A stretch of DNA of 6,727 nt from contig JAGAZK010000256.1 in the NCBI GenBank assembly GCA_017940085.1, positions 1 through 6,727 on the forward strand, read 5' to 3'. Source of the DNA: Campylobacter sp. (GTDB taxonomy: Bacteria; Campylobacterota; Campylobacteria; Campylobacterales; Campylobacteraceae). Positions 4,739 to 6,727 of this stretch are shown here, in pieces; positions within the stretch are counted from its first letter, which is position 1, and each line of letters begins with the position of its first letter. Below the pieces are notes generated by a model that searched no databases, was not told where the DNA came from, and saw only the letters and a list, made by a program, of their open reading frames with translations. A program made the position numbers and the translations under genes.

Positions 4739-6616
4739 ATGACTGCGAAAAAAGACAATTTAGCCAAAGTTGAAGAAATTTTCAAAGAAAATACCAAAAA
4801 TTATGTAACTTTTGAGCAATTAGTAAGACTATTTGACAAAGCCCCTACTTCAACAATAGTCAAAAAAATAGAATCCTTAGCAGACAAATACAAAGTAAAT
4901 ATCATAAGTGCCATAGAAGCTGCTAAAATTCGCGACAAAGAAATCAAAAAAGCAAAAAACGAAAAACAAACAGATGATTTTTTAGAAGCTGATTTTGATT
5001 TAAGCAATGAAAATGAGCTCTTAGAATGGAGTAGAAGCGATAGTCCAGTGAGAATGTATCTAAGAGAAATGGGACAAATCCCGCTTCTTAGCAAAGAAGA
5101 AGAAGTCTCAATTAGCAAAAAAATCGAACTTGGCGAAGATATTATAATTGACGCTTTTTGTTCTGTTGAATACCTAATAGATTTTATTTTAAATTACAAA
5201 GATGCTTTGATTGCCAGAGAAAGACGGGTAAAAGAGCTTTTTAAAAGCTTTGATGATGACGAAGAAAATGATGATGAAGAAGAAGATGAAGAAGTAGAAA
5301 ATTTTGATGATGAAAATGATGAAAACAAGCAATCAAGACCAGATCAAATCAAAAAAGAAAAAAACAAAAAATTTGACAACAGAAGAGAAAAAGTAGAAAT
5401 AAGCTTTAAGGCTTTGGATAAAGCAAGAAAAGATTGGAAAAAAATATCAGAAAAACAAAATGTTATGATAGACAACAAAATGGATTTTGCCACTAAATTT
5501 GACATAACTTTTAAGAAAAAAGTCCTAAAAGACAAGCTTATGGATTTAGGACCGACAAGCAAACTCATAAATGAAATTGTCAAATCAATAGAAACAGCTC
5601 TAAAAAGCGATTCTGATTTCAAAAGAGATTTAGCTAGTAAAGAATACAATCTAAATTTATTTAGCGATGAACTTATCAAAAATCACCAAGCTCTTTTAAA
5701 AGACATCACCAAACTAACCAAAGAAGAAATCGCAGCTAGAGTTCCTGAAGCTACTATGGTATCTAAATACATAGAAATCCAAAAATTATTTATGACCAAA
5801 AAAGCAAGTGAAAATAACTTCAATCTCACTCAAGATCAGCTCAAAACAATACTAGAGCAAATCAAACGCGGCAAAGACATAAGCGACACCGCAAAAGCAA
5901 GAATGGCAAAATCAAATTTACGCCTTGTCGTGAGTATAGCCAAACGCTTTACAAATCGTGGATTGCCATTTTTGGACCTTATCCAAGAAGGAAATATCGG
6001 ACTTATGAAAGCTGTGGATAAATTTGAATACAAAAAAGGTTACAAATTTTCTACTTATGCGACTTGGTGGATTAGACAAGCAATTTCAAGAGCAATCGCT
6101 GATCAAGCAAGAACCATCAGAATCCCTATCCATATGATAGAAACTATAAACCGAATAAACAAAATCAATAGAAAATATCTCCAAGAAGAAGGCAAAGAAC
6201 CAGATATAAAAGTAATCGCCAAAGAAGTTGGTCTCAGTATAGACAAAGTCAAACAAGTCATCAAAATCACAAAAGAGCCAATCAGCCTAGAAGCTCCAAT
6301 CGGTAGCGAAGAGGACGGCAAATACGGCGATTTTGTAGAAGACAAAGGCACTCTAACTCCAATGGAGCAAATCCTAAAATCCGACCTAAAAGAGCAAATT
6401 GACGATGTCTTAAATCAGCTAAATGATAGAGAAAAAGCCGTGATTAAAATGCGTTTTGGTTTGCTTGATGATGAAAGCGACCGCACACTCGAAGAAATCG
6501 GCAAAGAATTAAATGTAACTAGAGAAAGAGTTCGTCAAATCGAAAGTTCAGCTATCAAAAAACTCAAACACCCAAAAGTCGGCAGAAAACTCAAAAACTA
6601 CATAGAAGGAAACTAA
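4739..6616 (+). CDS. rpoD: Primary sigma factor RpoD (sigma-70)
   Basis: This 625-residue housekeeping sigma factor directs RNA polymerase to most promoters. Region 1.1 occupies about 1-80, and region 1.2 starts at [24 protein letters not shown] (100-123). A long non-conserved region runs from about 140 to 380 and carries a very acidic run at 172-196. Region 2 (386-460) includes the core-binding [39 protein letters not shown], and the -10 recognition and melting segment [12 protein letters not shown] (438-449). Region 3 follows [15 protein letters not shown] (458-472). Region 4 ends with the -35 helix-turn-helix, [20 protein letters not shown] (584-603). Its length is close to my memory of the C. 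jejuni protein. The start has AAAGGA 7 bases upstream. The gene stands alone, divergent from flgF, and ends in a palindrome. Confidence 0.98.
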   Translation: MTAKKDNLAKVEEIFKENTKNYVTFEQLVRLFDKAPTSTIVKKIESLADKYKVNIISAIEAAKIRDKEIKKAKNEKQTDDFLEADFDLSNENELLEWSRSDSPVRMYLREMGQIPLLSKEEEVSISKKIELGEDIIIDAFCSVEYLIDFILNYKDALIARERRVKELFKSFDDDEENDDEEEDEEVENFDDENDENKQSRPDQIKKEKNKKFDNRREKVEISFKALDKARKDWKKISEKQNVMIDNKMDFATKFDITFKKKVLKDKLMDLGPTSKLINEIVKSIETALKSDSDFKRDLASKEYNLNLFSDELIKNHQALLKDITKLTKEEIAARVPEATMVSKYIEIQKLFMTKKASENNFNLTQDQLKTILEQIKRGKDISDTAKARMAKSNLRLVVSIAKRFTNRGLPFLDLIQEGNIGLMKAVDKFEYKKGYKFSTYATWWIRQAISRAIADQARTIRIPIHMIETINRINKINRKYLQEEGKEPDIKVIAKEVGLSIDKVKQVIKITKEPISLEAPIGSEEDGKYGDFVEDKGTLTPMEQILKSDLKEQIDDVLNQLNDREKAVIKMRFGLLDDESDRTLEEIGKELNVTRERVRQIESSAIKKLKHPKVGRKLKNYIEGN

Positions 6617-6617
6617 C

Positions 6618-6645
6618 AAATTTAGCCCAAATTTGGGCTAAATTT
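6618..6645. terminator. 28-base perfect palindrome after rpoD, probable bidirectional terminator
   Basis: The sequence AAATTTAGCCCAAA joined to its exact reverse complement starts one base after the rpoD stop codon. It can fold into a hairpin with a GC core of GCCC/GGGC. It lies between rpoD and a converging minus-strand gene and could end both transcripts. The U-tract is short on both sides (UUU then CC on the plus strand), so its efficiency is uncertain. AAATTT occurs at both ends and in the centre. Confidence 0.7.
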
Positions 6646-6668
6646 CCTAAAATTTAAAAATTATTTTG

Positions 6669-6727
6669 TCATAGCGCATTGTCTTTACTATCACGAACAA
6701 TAATAGCAAAAGTTGCAACAATGATAA
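6669..6727 (-). CDS. Partial gene end, C-terminus of a possible membrane protein
   Basis: On the minus strand a frame enters from the right edge and ends in TGA at 6671-6669. It encodes the C-terminal residues IIVATFAIIVRDSKDNAL. A hydrophobic stretch followed by a charged tail looks like a last membrane helix with a cytoplasmic end. It converges on rpoD, and the shared palindrome lies between them. Another minus-strand frame is also open across this stretch, so the assignment rests on composition and is not secure. The protein family cannot be named from 18 residues. Confidence 0.4.
   Translation of the reverse strand, partial: IIVATFAIIVRDSKDNAL

Noticed and set aside
5344..5679. Minus-strand open frame of 111 codons opposite rpoD
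   Set aside because: It is a Leu/Ser-rich shadow of the Lys-rich RpoD sequence with no start signals. The other minus-strand frames opposite rpoD (4801-5118, 5836-6033, 6103-6351) are of the same kind.
6649..6727. Alternative minus-strand frame at the right edge (LSLLQLLLLLFVIVKTMRYD, continuing to a TAG near the palindrome)
   Set aside because: The run of Leu looks like a chance reading of AT-rich DNA. The other frame has a more protein-like helix and charged tail, but I cannot exclude this one without more sequence.

Overview
The window looks like chromosomal DNA from an AT-rich member of the Campylobacterota, most likely a Campylobacter species. The evidence is the pairing of a P19 periplasmic iron protein with an FTR1-type permease, a FlgF/FlgG rod-protein pair behind a textbook sigma-54 promoter, an RpoD of the Campylobacter type, T-rich promoters with TATAAT-like -10 boxes, and intergenic DNA full of AAATTT motifs. 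From memory, C. jejuni keeps these loci in three separate places. The order seen here therefore suggests a different species, which I cannot name.

Left block (1-2848, minus strand) is an iron-uptake cluster. A large FTR1-like permease with a periplasmic N-terminal domain is followed, with a 4-base ATGA overlap, by P19. A strong hairpin terminator comes directly after P19. A separate TATAAT promoter then drives a partial membrane-protein gene that runs off the left edge. A Fur-box-like dyad and a possible -10 box lie upstream of the permease, which fits iron-repressed expression. P19 probably captures or processes iron in the periplasm, the permease moves it across the inner membrane, and the third gene is probably an accessory membrane component.

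Middle block (2770-4667, minus strand) is flagellar. A sigma-54 promoter precedes flgF, flgG follows 10 bases later, and a possible 26-residue membrane peptide begins one base after the flgG stop. The 3' side of this block is an AT-rich intergenic region with nested inverted repeats and helically phased AAATTT tracts.

Right block (4674-6727) holds rpoD on the plus strand, divergent from flgF. The roughly 115-base spacer has the sigma-54 promoter on one side, a sigma-70 promoter on the other, and a perfect AT-rich dyad between them. rpoD ends in a perfect 28-base palindrome. Beyond it the C-terminal end of another minus-strand gene enters from the right.

There is no CRISPR array, transposase, tRNA or rRNA. 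All full-length genes belong to known families. The least explained items are the small ORF after flgG, the phased AAATTT arrays, and the apparent triplication in the periplasmic domain of the permease.
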